Source of the DNA: Acephala macrosclerotiorum
Taxonomy: Eukaryota > Ascomycota > Leotiomycetes > Helotiales > Mollisiaceae
DNA length: 64,000 nucleotides
Direction of reading: 5' to 3'
NCBI GenBank assembly: GCA_014904845.1
Contig: MU119301.1
Coordinates: 109,716-173,715, forward strand
In this document: piece after piece, positions 42,501 to 57,270 of the stretch
Layout of the letters: every line of letters starts with the position of its first letter
Numbering within the stretch: the stretch's first letter is position 1
Notes under the pieces: generated by a model
The model's database searches: none
The model's input: only the letters and a program-made list of their open reading frames with translations
Told to the model about the DNA's origin: nothing
Position numbers and translations under genes: made by a program

Positions 42501-45500
42501 TTTATCGTGAAAACTCTTTAAAAATATAATATCGTTTTTAAAAATTTAAAAAAAAAAATAAAAATAATTATTAATACTTTGAAAATATTAAATTTTATTG
42601 TAATAATTATTAATTAATAATAAAAAAACAATATTTATTATTTGATTTTAATAAATATTAAAATAATTATAATAAAAAAAATATTAAAAAATATTAATTT
42701 TATAAAACAATTTTTTTAAAATTTTTATAAAATAATTAAAAAAACGAATTAATTTATTTTTATTATTAAAAATTTTATAATATTTAAAATTAATTTTATA
42801 AAAATCGATTTTTTATTATTAATTAAAAGAAAATATATTATTATTATTTTTAAATTAATTAATTTAAATAAAAAATACGAAATATTATATTATTTTTACG
42901 TATATAATTTGAGATTTTAATAATATTATTATAAACGTTAAAATTTTTTAATTATTTATTACTATTAAATAAAATTTCAAATTCGTTAAAATAATAATTA
43001 TAAAAATAAAAATTAAATATAAAATCGAATATAAATTTTTTTTTTTTTATAAATAATATAAATTTTTTTTTTAAAATAATTATTTATTATTATAATAAAA
43101 ATACAAATTAAATATAAAAATAATAATTTATAAAATAATATATTTTAAAATTTTAAAGATTTTAATTTTATTTATACGATTATAATTAATTTTTTTTTTT
43201 GAAAATTTATTTGCATTAAATTATTAAAAATCGTTATATTTATATATATTTTTAAATTAAAAAAATATTAAAAAAAAATATAATACGAAAAATTAAATAT
43301 TAATATTATTAAAAAATAATATAATATTAAAACTTGTAAACAATTTTTATATTTTAACGAATTTTTTTTTATTTTTAATTTTTTATTAAATATTTTTAAT
43401 ATTATTTTATATAAAACAAATATAATTAAAATAAATATTATTAATTCAAAGAAAAATACAAATAAAATAATATAAAAAATAAAATCTTTTTTTTTTGATT
43501 TTTTATAAAACGTTTTTTTTTAATAAAAAAAAACAAATAAAATTTTAAATAAAAAAATTTTCAACGAAAAAATAAAAAAATTAATTCGAACGATTTAAAA
43601 CGCGAAAAATATTTTAAAAATATATTAAAATATATATAAAATATTTATTATTATAAATTATTTTAATATTAAAAAAATTATAATTTATTTTTAAATAATT
43701 AATATTTTTATTTATTGAAAACTAATTATAAAAATTTGAAAAAAAAAAAAATATTTAATAAAATAATATTTAATTAAAAAAAAGTTTTTAAAATTTATAA
43801 AAATATTAATTCGTTTGTTCGTATTAAAATAATGTAATATACGACGTAATAAATATTTTTTTTATTATTTTAAAATTTTATTTTTAATTATAATAAAAAT
43901 ATTTTAAAAACGATTTAATTGTAAAATATTTAAAAAAAATAAAAAATTTTATTGAAATTTTTAATTTTTAATCGCGAAAAAAATCGTTAAAATTTATTAA
44001 TTAATTAATATAATTATAAAAATAAATTCGATTATTTTAAAAAACGTTAATATATTTTTTTTTATAAATAAACTTTTTAAAAAATTTATTGAATATTTTT
44101 ACGTTTTTTTAATAAATTTTTTTTTTAAATACGATCAATTTATATTAAACGTTTAAAATAAAAATATAATTATTTTTATAATTTTATTAAAATTTCTATG
44201 AATAATAATATCGCTTTAAAAAGTAATTAATTTTATAATTTAATTTATTCGAATTATTATAATAATTTTAAAAAACGTATTTTTTAAAATTGTAATATTA
44301 TTTTTTATATAAATTACAATAATAAATTAATATTTTTAAAGATTCATTGATTCGTTTTTAAATATATTTAAAATTTAAATAAAACGTTAAATTGAATTAA
44401 AAGAATTTAAATTTATATAAAATTCAAATTATAATTTTATTAAAATGAAATAATTATTATTAATTTTTTTTATGATTTTAAAAAACGTTTTTTTTGAAAA
44501 TATAAAAATTATTAAAATTTTAAAATAAATTAAATGTAATAATATTTTTAAAATTAAAATTTTTATTGAAATTTATATTTATTATAAAATATAAATTTAA
44601 TATTTTAATATTATTATTAAATTATTATATTAATTAATTAAAAAAAATAAATTCTTTGAATAAAAAAAAAGAATAAAAAATTATTATAATATTTTTATAA
44701 AACAAATTTATAATAGTTTTAATATTTTGTAAAATTTATTACGATTTTATTAATAAATAAAAAATGATTATTTTAAATATCGATATTAATTAATAAGAAT
44801 ATAAAAAAAATATTCGATTAATATAATAATAAAAAACGAAAATAAATAATTCGATATAAATTAAATCTTTAAAATATTATTAAACGAAATTATAATACGA
44901 TAAAAAGAAAATATTGAAAATTTTTAAAATATTTTCGTAAATTACGATTTTGATTATATAATATTTATTTTATTTTTGAAACAAATATTAATACGTTCGT
45001 TATTTAATTAAATCGAATAATAATAAATTTTTTTAACGTTTTAATTATTTATTAATTTATTTAAATATAATTATTCGATTTCAAAATTAAATATATTAAA
45101 AAAAGTATTTATATTATTATAAATAAATTATTTAAAAAATCGCAAATAAAAAACGATAATTTAAAAAAAAAAAATATTAATAAATTTATTATAATCGAAT
45201 TTAATTATATTAAAATAATTTTACTTTTAATTAGAAAACGTAAAACTAATTAAAAAATTGAAAATAAATCGTTTGTAATTAAAAATAAATACGTAAAACG
45301 AAAATATTTATTTAAATTATTAAATTAAATTTAAAAGAATTTTTTTAAATTTAATGTTTTTAATTTTCAATTTTCGATATTGATCGTATTTTTTGTATAT
45401 ATTATATTAATCGTTTTTTTTGAGATTAATAAATTATTAAATAATAATAATAATAATAATAATAATATTTTTATTTTTTTTTAATAATAATTATTTGAAT

Positions 45501-47927
45501 TATTTTTAAAATATTATTTAATATTTGATAATTTTAAAACGATTAAAATAAGTTTTAAAAGTAAAATTTTGTAAATTAATTTGAAAATTCGTTAATTATA
45601 ATATTTAAAATAAAATATTATAAAAAAACTTTATTAAATTTTATTTATTTCGATTTGTTTTAAACGATTTAAAATAATATATAATAATTATAATTGAATT
45701 ATATAATAAATTTAAATATATTAAAAAAAAAAGTATTTATTATTAAATAATTAATTGATATTATTAAAAAAATATTATAAAAACGTTTGAAATTTTATAA
45801 TAAATTGTAATAATTATTAATATAAAAATAAAAAAAAATACGAGAAAACTTTATATTTTTAAAGAATAATTTTATTATTTTATTATATTGAAATAAATAT
45901 AATTAAATTTTTATAATATGAAATATTTAATAATTTAATTATAATATAAAATAATTTTTTTAATTAAATTAAAATTAAATTAATAAAAAATTCGATTTTT
46001 AAAAAGATTATTAAATTTATTTATAATAATATTATTTGTAAATACGATATTTTCAATTATATAAAATTAAATAAAAAAATCGAATTTAAAGAAATTATTA
46101 TTAAAAAATAAAATAAATTTAAAATTAAACGAATTATTATTTTTATATATAATTTGAAAATAAATAAAATAATTAAATAAAAATATTAATTTATTATTAT
46201 AATATTGATTATTTTAATAAAAAATTTTTTTTTTTTTGATTAAAATATTTATTAATTATTTTTTTTGTAAATCGAACGATTATTTATAAATTAATTAAAT
46301 ATACGTTATTTTATATAATTTATAGTAAAGAAATTATTTTATTTGTTGAAATTCGATTTTTTATTTGAAAGATTTTCAATTGAAATAAAATATATAATCG
46401 AGTAAAATTTTTTGAATTAAAAATTAAATAGATTAAAATGTAAAACGAAAATATAAAAAAATCGAAATTGAAAAAAAAAATATAATTGTAAATAAAATTA
46501 AATATATTTCGATGTTTATTATTAAATACGAAAAAAATTAATTTGAGAAAAAAATTTCGTTTTAATATATAATATTAAATTTATTGATTAAAATATATTT
46601 AAAAATATTAAATTATTATATAAATAATTGAATTTATATTAAATTTATTAAATAAATTAATTAAAAAAAAATTATTTATTTAAAAAAATAAACGAAACAA
46701 TAATTCGAAAATTATATATTAAAAATCGTTTAAAAAAATTTATTAAAAAAATAAATATTAAAATTTTTTAAATAATAATAAAAATGAAAATACTATTAAA
46801 TTTATTGATTTTAATAATAATAAAAATATAAATATAAAAAAAAAACGATTAAAAAATTTCGTAATAAATAAAATATTTAAAAAATTAAAAAAAAATTTAA
46901 AATTATAATTCGTATTTTTGAATTTAATAAAATCGAAAAAAAACAAATATATATAATTTTTTAAAAATTAAATAAATAAAAAAAACTTATTAAACTTCGA
47001 AATAATAATGATTTTTTAATTAAAAATTTTTTATTTTTTTTTATTGATTTTTTTTTAAAATATTTTTATTTATTTTAATAAATTTTATTTATATTTTGAA
47101 AAAAAAAAATTTTATTATAATTGAAACGATTTTATTATATAAAAAAACAAAATTATATTATTTTTTTTTTTTTTAAAAAAATTTTAATTTTTAAAATTTA
47201 TAAAAATATTTTTTTAATATATTTAAATATATTTTAATTACATTTAATTATATTCAAATTATATAAACGTTTATTAATACAATATTTATTATAATTTATA
47301 AAAAAAAAATTTTCAATTTTTTTTTTTTTTTTTAAAAAATTTTAATTACAATTTTTTAATTTTATATTAATTCAAAAATTATAACTTTTTTTAATATTAT
47401 TTATTTTTTTATTTTTTTAAAATTTTAATTTGTATTATTTTATATATAAATAATTTTATTAATCGAATATATTTTAATTATATATATTAATATACTTTAA
47501 AAAATTTTCTCGTAAAAATAAATAAATTTCGTAATTTTCAATTATTTAAAATGTAAAAATATTTGTTTATTTTTTTTATATAATTTTTTTGTAAATATAA
47601 AAATTTATAATTTTTTTCAATTTTATTAATAAATTTTTTCTTTTTAAATTTATACGTTTTTTATTTTCAAAATTTAATCAATTTATTATATTATTTTTTT
47701 ATATACAAATTTTATAATTTTAATTTTTACTTTTGAAATTTTTATAATATTATTATTATATTTCAAAAAAATATTTTATTAAATCTCGAAAATACGAATT
47801 TTATATATAAAAAACAAAAAAAAAATAATTATAATACGTTTATATAAATCGTATAACGCGATTTTAATAATCTATAAAAAACTATTAATAAATTACTATT
47901 TAAAAAAAAAAAATTACAATTAATAAT
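39528..47927. repeat. Large AT-rich repeat R, copy 1 (most degraded)
   Basis: A direct repeat of the sequence starting at 49,509. The two copies begin to match at ATAATAAAA followed by TATATA-like sequence, and stay colinear (starting offset 9,980) to the end of the window, which corresponds to about 47,283 in this copy. The right end of R lies somewhere between 47,283 and the copia LTR at 47,928. Differences between copies look mostly like C/T and G/A transitions, and this copy is the more AT-rich. No reading frame longer than about 65 codons survives and no family can be recognised. Very few CC or CT dinucleotides remain; most surviving C is in CG, the rest mainly in CA. This is consistent with RIP. 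Confidence 0.85.
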
Positions 47928-48156
47928 TATTAATTTAATTATGTGATCGTTTAAACGATCAATTAAATAATTTTAATTATAATTTTTATTGTTTTTAATA
48001 ATGATTATTTTAGTATTTACTTTTTAATTTTATGTTTATTCTATTTAATTATATAAATAAATAAATATTTTTTCTAAGAAAAAATAAATAGAATTGAATT
48101 ATTAATATTAGATTAAAATTTTAGTATTTCGTAATTTGTTTTCGAACGTTTTAATA
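47928..48156 (+). repeat. LTR of copia copy A
   Basis: 229 bp, the same length as both LTRs of copy B, and in the reverse orientation to the way they are written on the plus strand. Landmarks survive: ATGTGATCG near the start, TTTAATTATATAAATA in the middle and TCGAACGTTTTAATA at the end. The terminal TG..CA dinucleotides have become TA..TA by transitions. Confidence 0.9.
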
Positions 48157-49508
48157 TTGATTAGTAATTGAATTCGTTTGATTACAAAGTAGTAAAATTA
48201 TTTACGAAAAAATAGTAATTGAATAAAATCGATCGAACAAAAAAATTTAAATTGTATACAATTTATTAGTTTAATTGAACGTAAGAAAAAATAATTTTTA
48301 TTTGTATTAAAAAAAACTATTAAATTTTCAAAAAATATTACGATTTTACGTTCGTTTTATTTTTTTTTAATTTGAAATTAATTGATTTTTTATTTTACGT
48401 TTTATCGCGTATTAATAACGAGTATTTTATTGTAATTTATTGAATAATATTAAAAAAAAAAAAAAAAACAATTTCTATAAATTCGATACGAAAATTCGTC
48501 GAATTAATATATTTATTAAATACGATACGATTCGATAAAATATTTTTTGAAAATACGATTACATTTTTTTAAAGTACGATTTTAATTAAAATTTTTTTTT
48601 TTTATTATTTTTTCTATTTTTCAATTCGATATAATATATATTAAAATAAATATAAAGTTTCAAAGTGAAAAATAATCGAGACTATAAATTATAAGTGAAA
48701 TATAAAAAAGTATTTTTAGAATAAATAAAGAAAATGTTTAAAAAGAAAATAAATAAAAATACGAAAAAAAAATTACGTAAAATTTTGTAAATAAACGAAA
48801 TATAAATATTGAAAAAACGATTTATTAAAATTTTAAAAATATTAATAAATATTACAAATAAAAAAAAAACAATTAAAATAATCGTATAAAAAAATTATAA
48901 AAATGAATTTAATAAAAAATTTTAATTTATAGAAGAATATAATCGATTTAAAAATAAAATAAATTTGAAAATTAGTATTTTTTATTATTTTTATTGAAAA
49001 AATTAAAAAAATAATATTAATACTTTCGAATTTCTTTTTTTAATTATTAAAATTTACTATAAAACTTTTTATAAAGTAAACGATATTATTCGAACGTACG
49101 ATACTTTAAAAACAATTTTAAGAGTATAATAAAATATTATTATTAAATTTATTATCAAAAAACGAAAACTCGAAACGAAATTTATCGTTTTTATTATTAT
49201 TAAAAATTGAAAAACTATTAAAAAATTTTAATCGATTAATATATAATTTCGATTGCAAAAATTAAATAGTATTTAATCTCGATAAAAAATTAATTACTTT
49301 TATAAAAATCTATAACAACAAATTTAAATATTATAAAAAAAAAAATTTATTAAATATATTTATACGAATATTTAAAAATTTATATTCGAAAATAAATATT
49401 AAACTCGAGAATTATTATAACGCGTTTTCGATTATATTTATCAACGAAATTAATAAATTCTATTATTAAAAATTTATTAAAAAAAATTTATTTTTCAATA
49501 AAATAATA
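47928..49508 (+). mobile_element. 5' fragment of a Ty1/copia element (copy A), plus-strand sense
   Basis: Starts with a 229-bp LTR (47,928-48,156) and continues through leader and the first part of gag. It aligns, with only transition-type differences at the points I checked, to the reverse complement of 57,779-59,362 in the intact-length element. It stops in the middle of gag, exactly where repeat copy R2 starts. Either R2 inserted into it or a rearrangement joined the two. Far more AT-rich than copy B, so longer or stronger exposure to RIP. No coding frame remains. Confidence 0.85.
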
Positions 49509-52500
49509 TAATAAAACTATATACTTTCTTTTCAAAAATCTTTGTAAATAGCTAGTTTCGAGAGTAGTACTAATTACGTGTTTTTTAGTACATAAAAAGT
49601 TTTCGCTTACTATAGACTAATTAATAACTCTTTCTATTTTTACTTTGATTAATTGATTAATTGATTTACGAATTACAAATTACTTCGAATAAATTTAATC
49701 TATTAATTAAAACGAATTGATTTACGATTAAATTTTTTTACTTTGTATTTTATTACTTTTTTACATTAGTAAAACGATGTCAAAAAATGAATTATTCTAA
49801 TAGATTTCACTGAGAATTGTTTATATGCGATTTGTGTATTCTATTTTTTATTACTATTAAAAGAAAATTTAAATTACTAGAAATCGAAAATTGAAAATCA
49901 ATTGATAAAAACTTCTTATTTTGATTACATTGTTCGAAATTAAATAATTTGATTACGAGATTGCGAAATTGTAGAAAAATATTAATTTATAAAAATTACG
50001 TATTAAATTACTCGAGATAATTAGTATTAAAACGAATATAGAAAAAAAAAAAAAAAACTCGCAATAATTATTTACAATAATTGATTCTATTTCTAGTAGA
50101 AATTGAAATATAAAAAAAAAAATTTTAATACGAAAAAAAAAAGAGATTATAATATTAAAAAGCGAAATTGTTTTATTGTTTTATATTTTAATTTTAATTT
50201 TTTTGAAAATCGCAATTCGCGAATTACTTGTAATTACTTTTAAATTAAAACAATAAAATTAAAATAAGTTTCAAATTTTAGAAAATAATACGAAAAAAAT
50301 TGAAACAAAAAATTTTAATTGAAAAAAATCGACTAAAAAAATATTTATTTGAAAAATACATTTTATTAAAACGAATAAATAAACGAAATTTCGAGTAAAA
50401 ATTAAAACAAAAAATTTTTTACGAGAAAACGATATAAATAGAAATCAATTTTTAAAACGAATTTTATTTAAAAACAATAATTCGAAAATTCGTACTTTTG
50501 AATTATTAAATCAATTTTTAATTTAAAAACTAAAATCAACAAATTATTCGCATTAAAATTTATTTTCTTCAACAAAAAACACTTTTATTCTAATTATATT
50601 ATCGATTTCTTTTAAGAAATTTTCTACGAATAATAAAAACAATTTTTCAAAAATACAAAACTTCGAAAAATATATACTCGTATTAAAATTACAAATATCT
50701 TTTTTTGAAATCTTTAGAATACTTTGATTCAAAAAAAACAATATTACGACTTTTTTAAAATAATACAATAATATATACGAAAACTATAGAATTACTTTAA
50801 AAACTAAAAAAATACAATTTTTGCAATATATTAATTCGATTTATAAAAAGTAAATTCGATTTATATCAAAATACAATATTAAAAACTACTTGAAAAAAAA
50901 GTTTTATAATATTTTAAAAAAAGAATTTCGCGAATACGATTAAAAATATTATCGAGTAAATATAAAATTTCTATATAAAATTATTAATCAATTTACGAAA
51001 AAATTTTTGACGATAAAAACGTACGTAGACTTATTTGATCGAGTATTTAAAAAATTGATTAAACGAAACAAATTAAACAAATAATATTAAAAACGCGAAT
51101 TTATAAAAAAACTTTTAATATATATTAAAAAACGAATTTTTAGAGAAATCGATTACGAGTCGATAAAAATATTTATTTACAATTACGATAAAATATACGA
51201 GAAAACGATTATTACATATAAATATAAAAAAAAAAAACGATAATACAATGAAATTAACGATTTAAAATACTCGAAAATTCGATAAAAATATTTGAATATT
51301 GTAATACAAAAAATAATTTCAAATACAATTAATAATTTACTATTTTTTATTTTACTCGAATTATTTATAAAAAAAATTCAATGAAAAATATACGTAATCG
51401 CTAAAAAAACTTATATCGAATTTCAATTTTCGATTTCACGTGTTATTTAAACTCAAAAAACTTAATAAATATTCGTATTAAAATTTTTAATTCAAATAAA
51501 CGATTTTATTAGAGAATTAAAAAAACTTTTTTTTTTTTTCGTATTATTCAATGATTTGAAAATCGTTTTAAACGTTAATACTACGAAAATGTCTCAAAAA
51601 TTGAATAGCGTTATAATCTTTATAAATTAAAATTAGAATTAGTTTATTTTTTTACGAGAATATAAACGAAAAAAAAGTTTTAATTAAAAACGAGAGAAAT
51701 ATAATAATATAAAAAAAAAGTAAACATAGAATTTTATATAATTTAACGTCGATTAAATCTTCGTAAAATATATCGTTGATCGTTTAAAGAAATATAATAG
51801 AAATCAACGTTGTATACAATAATTAATAAAGCGAGCGATATTGTTTCGAGTATTTCAAATAAACAAAGAACGAAAAAATCGATTTTTTCATTGATTACTT
51901 TTTCGTAAATCGTTGTTTATTTATAAATAAATTAATTAATTGTAAATATTACTATCGAGAAAACGATTAATAATATTATAGTTTTTAAAATCGTAATCGA
52001 TTTTCGCGATTGTTTACGTTTAAAAATAATCGACGCTAGTATGATCAAATTATAAAACAAATAATTAAAAAACTTTTTGATTACGATTTCAATAAACGCT
52101 TTAGAAATACATAAAAAATTTAAAAATCTATTTAATTTATTGTTTAAAAATAAAATAAAATTAATACTAATAGAAAAATCTTAAAAAAATCGAATTTATC
52201 GTTGTATATTTTCAACGATAATAATATCAATGTTTAAAGTCTTAATAAAACGATTATTAATAAGTTTTATAAAGAATTATTAATAAATACAATAATAGTA
52301 AATATAATAACGACGAGTAAATCGAAAAACAAAATTCAAAACGCACGAGAAAACTTTCGACGAAAAGTAAAAACAGAAAAAAAGTACTCAAAAATCGAAT
52401 CGTAATAACAAATTTTACAAAGCGTTTAAAACGAAAAACGAGAAAAAATAAACGTAAATTAATCGAAAAATAAAACTTTGAAACAATAGTTCAACGTTAA

Positions 52501-53031
52501 AAATAATAATTTTACTAACGAAATTCTATTGCGAAAACTCTTTAAAAGTATAGTATTATTCTTAAAAATTCAAAAAAAAATAAAAATAATTATTAATACT
52601 TTAAAAATATCGAATTTTATTATAATAATTATTAATTAATAATAAAAAAACAACGTTTATTATTTGATTCTAATAAATACTAAAATTATTATAATAAAAA
52701 AAATACTAAAAACTATTGATTTTATAAAACAACTTTTTTAAAATCTTTATAAAATGTTTGAAAAAACGAGTCAATTTATTTTTATTATTAGAAATCTTAT
52801 AATACTCGAAATTAATCTCGTAAAAATCGATTTCTCGTTACTAATTAAAAAAAAGTACATTGTTATTACTTTTAAATTATATTTCAATTTGTTTAAATCA
52901 ATTAATTCGAACGAAAAATATAAAATATTAAATATTAAAACGAAATATTATATTATTTCTATGTATATAGTTTGAAATCTCGATAATATTATTACAAACG
53001 TTAAAAATTTTTAATTGTTTATTACTATTAA

Positions 53032-53260
53032 TGTTGGAACGTCCGAGGACAAATCACGAAACACTAAGATCTTAGTCTGGTATCAATGATTCAATTCTAT
53101 CTGCTTCTTCTCAGAAGGGGCATCTTTCTACCTATATAATTAAACAGAGTAGACGTAAGATTAAAGAGTGGACACTAGAGCAACTGTTGCCAAAGGCAAT
53201 AGAGATCATAATTAAGATCATCTAATCGATCGCCTAAGCGATCACATGATTGAACCGACA
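53032..53260 (-). repeat. 3' LTR of copia copy B
   Basis: 229 bp. Compared by eye with the other LTR, it differs at more than 30 positions, all of which I read as transitions. In most of them this copy has the G or C, so it is the less mutated LTR. Contains the short palindrome CGATCGCCTAAGCGATCG. Confidence 0.93.
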
Positions 53261-53745
53261 CTGGCAACTTTCTTTTTGGGAGAAGACGCTCTTTCCAATT
53301 CGTAAATCAGATACAGAGAAGAGTACCACCGCGACTGTCAACGCACTATCCCGCTACCAAATACTAGAAGGAAATCTGATCGTGAACCAATCGTCGTCAC
53401 GTGTTGTAATGCCTGACCGATCAGGCCAGACTTGGAGGAATTCCTTTAAACCCGATGTTTATAACCTTCGAGCCAATCGAAAGCTTTGCTCCCGAAAACA
53501 CCGAAAATATCGAAAAATACTAAAAACACTAAAACAATAATTATACGTCTCTCTTTCCAGTGCTATTCTTTTTAATAATCGCTCTCCCCGCTATTCTCGC
53601 CCTCGCCGACTGATTCTTGGACTTCGGGACGTTGTACCCATTCCTGTACTTTGATATTAAGGCGATTGGTGCTAACGAGCGATTCAAGTGCCTTATTAGC
53701 GTTGGACTTGATTATAGTATTAATTAAATTACTATTCCCAGCAAT

Positions 53746-56700
53746 CTATCGAATCTTTGAGAGTTCTTTACGTTTATACGATTGTTTGATAGTTATAATA
53801 TCGATTATAAGACGCTTTTCTTTGGTAGTACCGAGTTTGACTATACACTCGTAGAGAGAGAAGGAATCGGTGCAAATGATCACGAGAATTGAATTCAACC
53901 CGAGTCGTTTTATGATAAGATCAAGAGTAGTAGAAATCGAAATTCCCATGTCGATTTCTGTTGTCATTGCGTATAACTCAGAAGTTAAAACAGTACGAGT
54001 AATTCTTTTGCATTTCGTTGAGTTCCAGTAGAGTAAATTGCCTCGCAAGTCGAATTATCCATCGCTATAAGTCTTATTACTAAAAACGACGACATACTCG
54101 ATCTGTGAACTGAGGTCCTTATTCATAGCAAAAGAGCCGTTTACAAAAACGAAAAGTTTCGTTGAATGTAAGTTTAAACAAAGGAATCGGAGTCCACGGT
54201 CGAGATTGTCCATTTGCCATTGTAGCCGTTTATTTAACGTTGCAATTTGCTCCTTTTCGAAATATTAGTATTGAGTTGCCGTCGACATGTCGTACGCAAC
54301 TTCCGGTTGGTAGATAGAATTGATATATACTCCTCGAGTACGTTGCTCGAAGTACGTCTGCTTATAAAAGTCTAATTTCGGATCAACCAAATTTAAGCGC
54401 TTGTTTTACCCTTTTTGCGAAAGTACAATCCCATTTCCGGTCTCATCTATTGCTAGTTTGCATCCGTTGAATAGTAGAGGAGTATTCGACGTAAGAAACT
54501 CTGTAGACTTAACTAGCAGTTTGGCCTTTTGCAGCTCAAAGTTCTCTAATTCTACAAAGGTCTGATCTCCCAGGATGAGCGTATCATCGGTTTACATATC
54601 GATTATTTCGAATAGAATATAGTTACTTTTCGTAATAAGTAGACAGAGATCGAAGGTTGAAAGTTCTATCGAGAGTTTGTCTCTATAGTAGGCACTATAC
54701 GTCCCATACTAGTGCATTCCCGCTTTCGGAACTCCGTAGAAAGGTTTAATCACTTTAAAGACGACGTTCGATGAAAACTCATCCGTTATTTCTTTCAAAA
54801 GTCTGGCGAAGATAACACGTACTAGTAAAGTTATTGATTGCACGTATACTTGAGTAATGTCTCTCAAATAAAAACTGATTTTTTTGAATTTGAGAGATAG
54901 AATTAAAGCGACGATAATTCGTTGATTAACGCGTTGAATAATCGGGGATTGAATCAATATTGTTTTCTTACTTTCATCGTTAAATACTTAGATTACAAGA
55001 CGAGATTTCTCGTATGAAATTACCGTTCTTATGTCTTTAACCTCGTTTACTAGTCTTGAGCCGAAGATTCGTTGGTTACTAATCTCTTTCGAGTTATTGA
55101 GAATCAGTTCAAAGACTCTTTTCGCGATTAATCTATCAATTTCTTTTCTACGGGAAACTGCGAACGAATCGCCTGGGGTAGTAATAATCTTTTTTGCGCG
55201 AAAGTCTATAAACAATTACTTATTCCTAGTCTCTTTCTCGATCAAGTAAACTTCGAAAGTTTTTATATCTATACAAATTGTCATATAAATATATTCATCG
55301 AGATTAAGAACGTAGAAAAAGATCTTTATTGCAATTCGAGATAAACGTGAATTTTCTTTCGAAGTATACAAAGTTTTCTCGATCAAGCGAAATAAATCAA
55401 GTATATCTTTTTTTATTCTCGAACTCCTTTTAAAAGAGTTTGATTTTGAGTTTAGATCCTTTGATAAATTTTCTTTTAATAAATAATCTTCTGATTATTC
55501 TTCGGGTTACTCGAAGTTTTAATAAAATGATTTTATCGCAGTACTACGAAAACTTTTTAATTTATTTGACAATTATAATTGATATGTTTTTTTATTTATT
55601 GCCAAAAGCGTGTACAGTCCTCTCTATTTTTTGCCTTTTTTTCAAACAAATACGTTTGAATTTAAAAATAAATCGATCAAATAATAATTCCGTAGACCAT
55701 TTTTCATCCGTAGAGCGTTATTGATTTGGCGAGTAGTATAACATTCTCGGACCGCGGTTATTACACTTTCTACCGCTTTAACTCTAGCGACAATTGATAT
55801 TGCAAGCGCGTCCCATTGTAATATTCGAGAGTAAACGCCGAAAACAAAAAGTGTAGAAATAATATCGTTCGATCTCGTCGTATCATTGATTACTTTGATT
55901 GCCATTTGAAATCGCTTTTTTTTTCGCAAATCGAAAAATTTTTAAAATAATATATTATACGCACATTTCAATGGGGCGTAGTACTTTTCTATTAAATCAA
56001 TCGAGTTATAGACTTTTATCGATATAGTCTTCAAATCGATGTTTATACTCTTAGCATTGTCGCGGAATTTTTTAGAGTTGAAATTCGTTCCGAGATTATA
56101 AATAGCAAATGCCGATAATTCAAAGTAAACGTCGATCCAATACGCTCGAAAAACGTTTTATACCTCTTTCGTCGATATATCTACAAAAAATCTCGCGACT
56201 TGAAATGTTGTAACCTCGTCTACGATTTAAAGTATTGGTTTCTCGTCGATTTACAATACGTCTAAATAGACGAAATAATTGAAATTATAGTCGTCGTGCA
56301 ATATAAACTTGAAATGATCGAGAAATTTACTATTCATTTGATATTACTAGTAAAACCTCGTTATTTTTTTAATTTCTTCGAAGTTCGTAAGATGTTTTTT
56401 ACGCTTTAGTACTCGCGCGAATCTGGCGGTCGATAAGTATTCGAAGCGTTTGTACAATCGTTTGAACTCCGTCTCAATCAAGTGGCAAGTAATGAGACCG
56501 GTTCTTGTCGTAGAAACTTTACAATTACTATAAATTAAACTTTCGAGTAAATTAAGCAATATTCAAAGATATTTAAACGCTCTAATAATAGGCGTACGCC
56601 GTTTATCCCGAACAAGTACATTGTTAAAATTGTCGAATTTAATTCGCAGTTTGTTTATATTTTAAAAACACAATAAAAAAAGCACGTTTATTGGAACCAC

Positions 56701-57192
56701 GTAAAACGTAATACGTTCAATTAGCGTGTCGATGTCAATAGTCCCAAGAAATAAAATTTCACCGATTTCAAATTTAATTACTATTTCTCCAACTCTAAAT
56801 CCGTTCAATTTAACGTTTCGAATTCGTTGGAAAGTCAAGTACTAATCTTCGCCGACAGTCGATCGTTGGACGACGCCAATATCGACCATAATACCTATAA
56901 AAACGTTTAATGCGTAGCGGCTCGTTAAATACGTTTTTGTATTAGTGGACATCGAAAGCAGTCTCGATTGCATTGTGGCACTCGATATCGTATAATAAAT
57001 TGATTGGCGATCGAGTAATTCGATGATTTTAAATCTATCAACTGTACTGTAAAATGTTATAAAGTAATTAATCGATCGCGTAACATCGTTTCCGTGTAAA
57101 TCTCTTTCTCTAGCAAGTTCAACGACGAATTGTTCGTATTTCTCAACGATATCGAAGTTTAATTCTTCGAATTCAATCACGAATTGAATCAT
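53746..57192 (-). pseudogene. pol remnant of copia copy B
   Basis: Segments in sense order: 56,842-57,192 ends with GIMVDIGVVQRSTVG, a protease motif in which the Asp-Thr/Ser-Gly triad has become DIG. 56,347-56,559 contains ETEFKRLYKRFEYLS, the GAG-pre-integrase motif. 55,642-55,929 (QMAIKVINDTTRSND, TLFVFGVYSRI) is the region between integrase and reverse transcriptase. 54,709-55,215 holds reverse transcriptase sequence (RIFGSRLVNEVKD, YLRDITQVYVQSITLLVR, VIKPFYGVPKAGMH). The catalytic TDDTLIL near 54,571-54,591 is preceded by a stop. 53,746-54,048 is RNase H (TVLTSELYAMTTEID, IICTDSFSLYECI). No single frame covers it. Confidence 0.85.
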
Positions 57193-57270
57193 CTTGTTTT
57201 TGTTGAACGGTTTCGACTTCTTAAAATCGTCGTACGCTTTTTTTCTTTCTTCTAGCGTATGGCGAGTACT

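Noticed and set aside
39250..53031. Mitochondrial DNA or a centromeric core as the source of the AT-rich block
   Set aside because: The duplicated copies, transition-only differences and copia LTRs are explained by RIP-mutated transposons; no mitochondrial gene is present. A centromere cannot be excluded from sequence alone but has no direct support.
53250..53540. A 96-codon plus-strand frame inside copia copy B
   Set aside because: It starts in the LTR and is antisense to the element; openness is explained by the locally normal GC. No homologue recognised.
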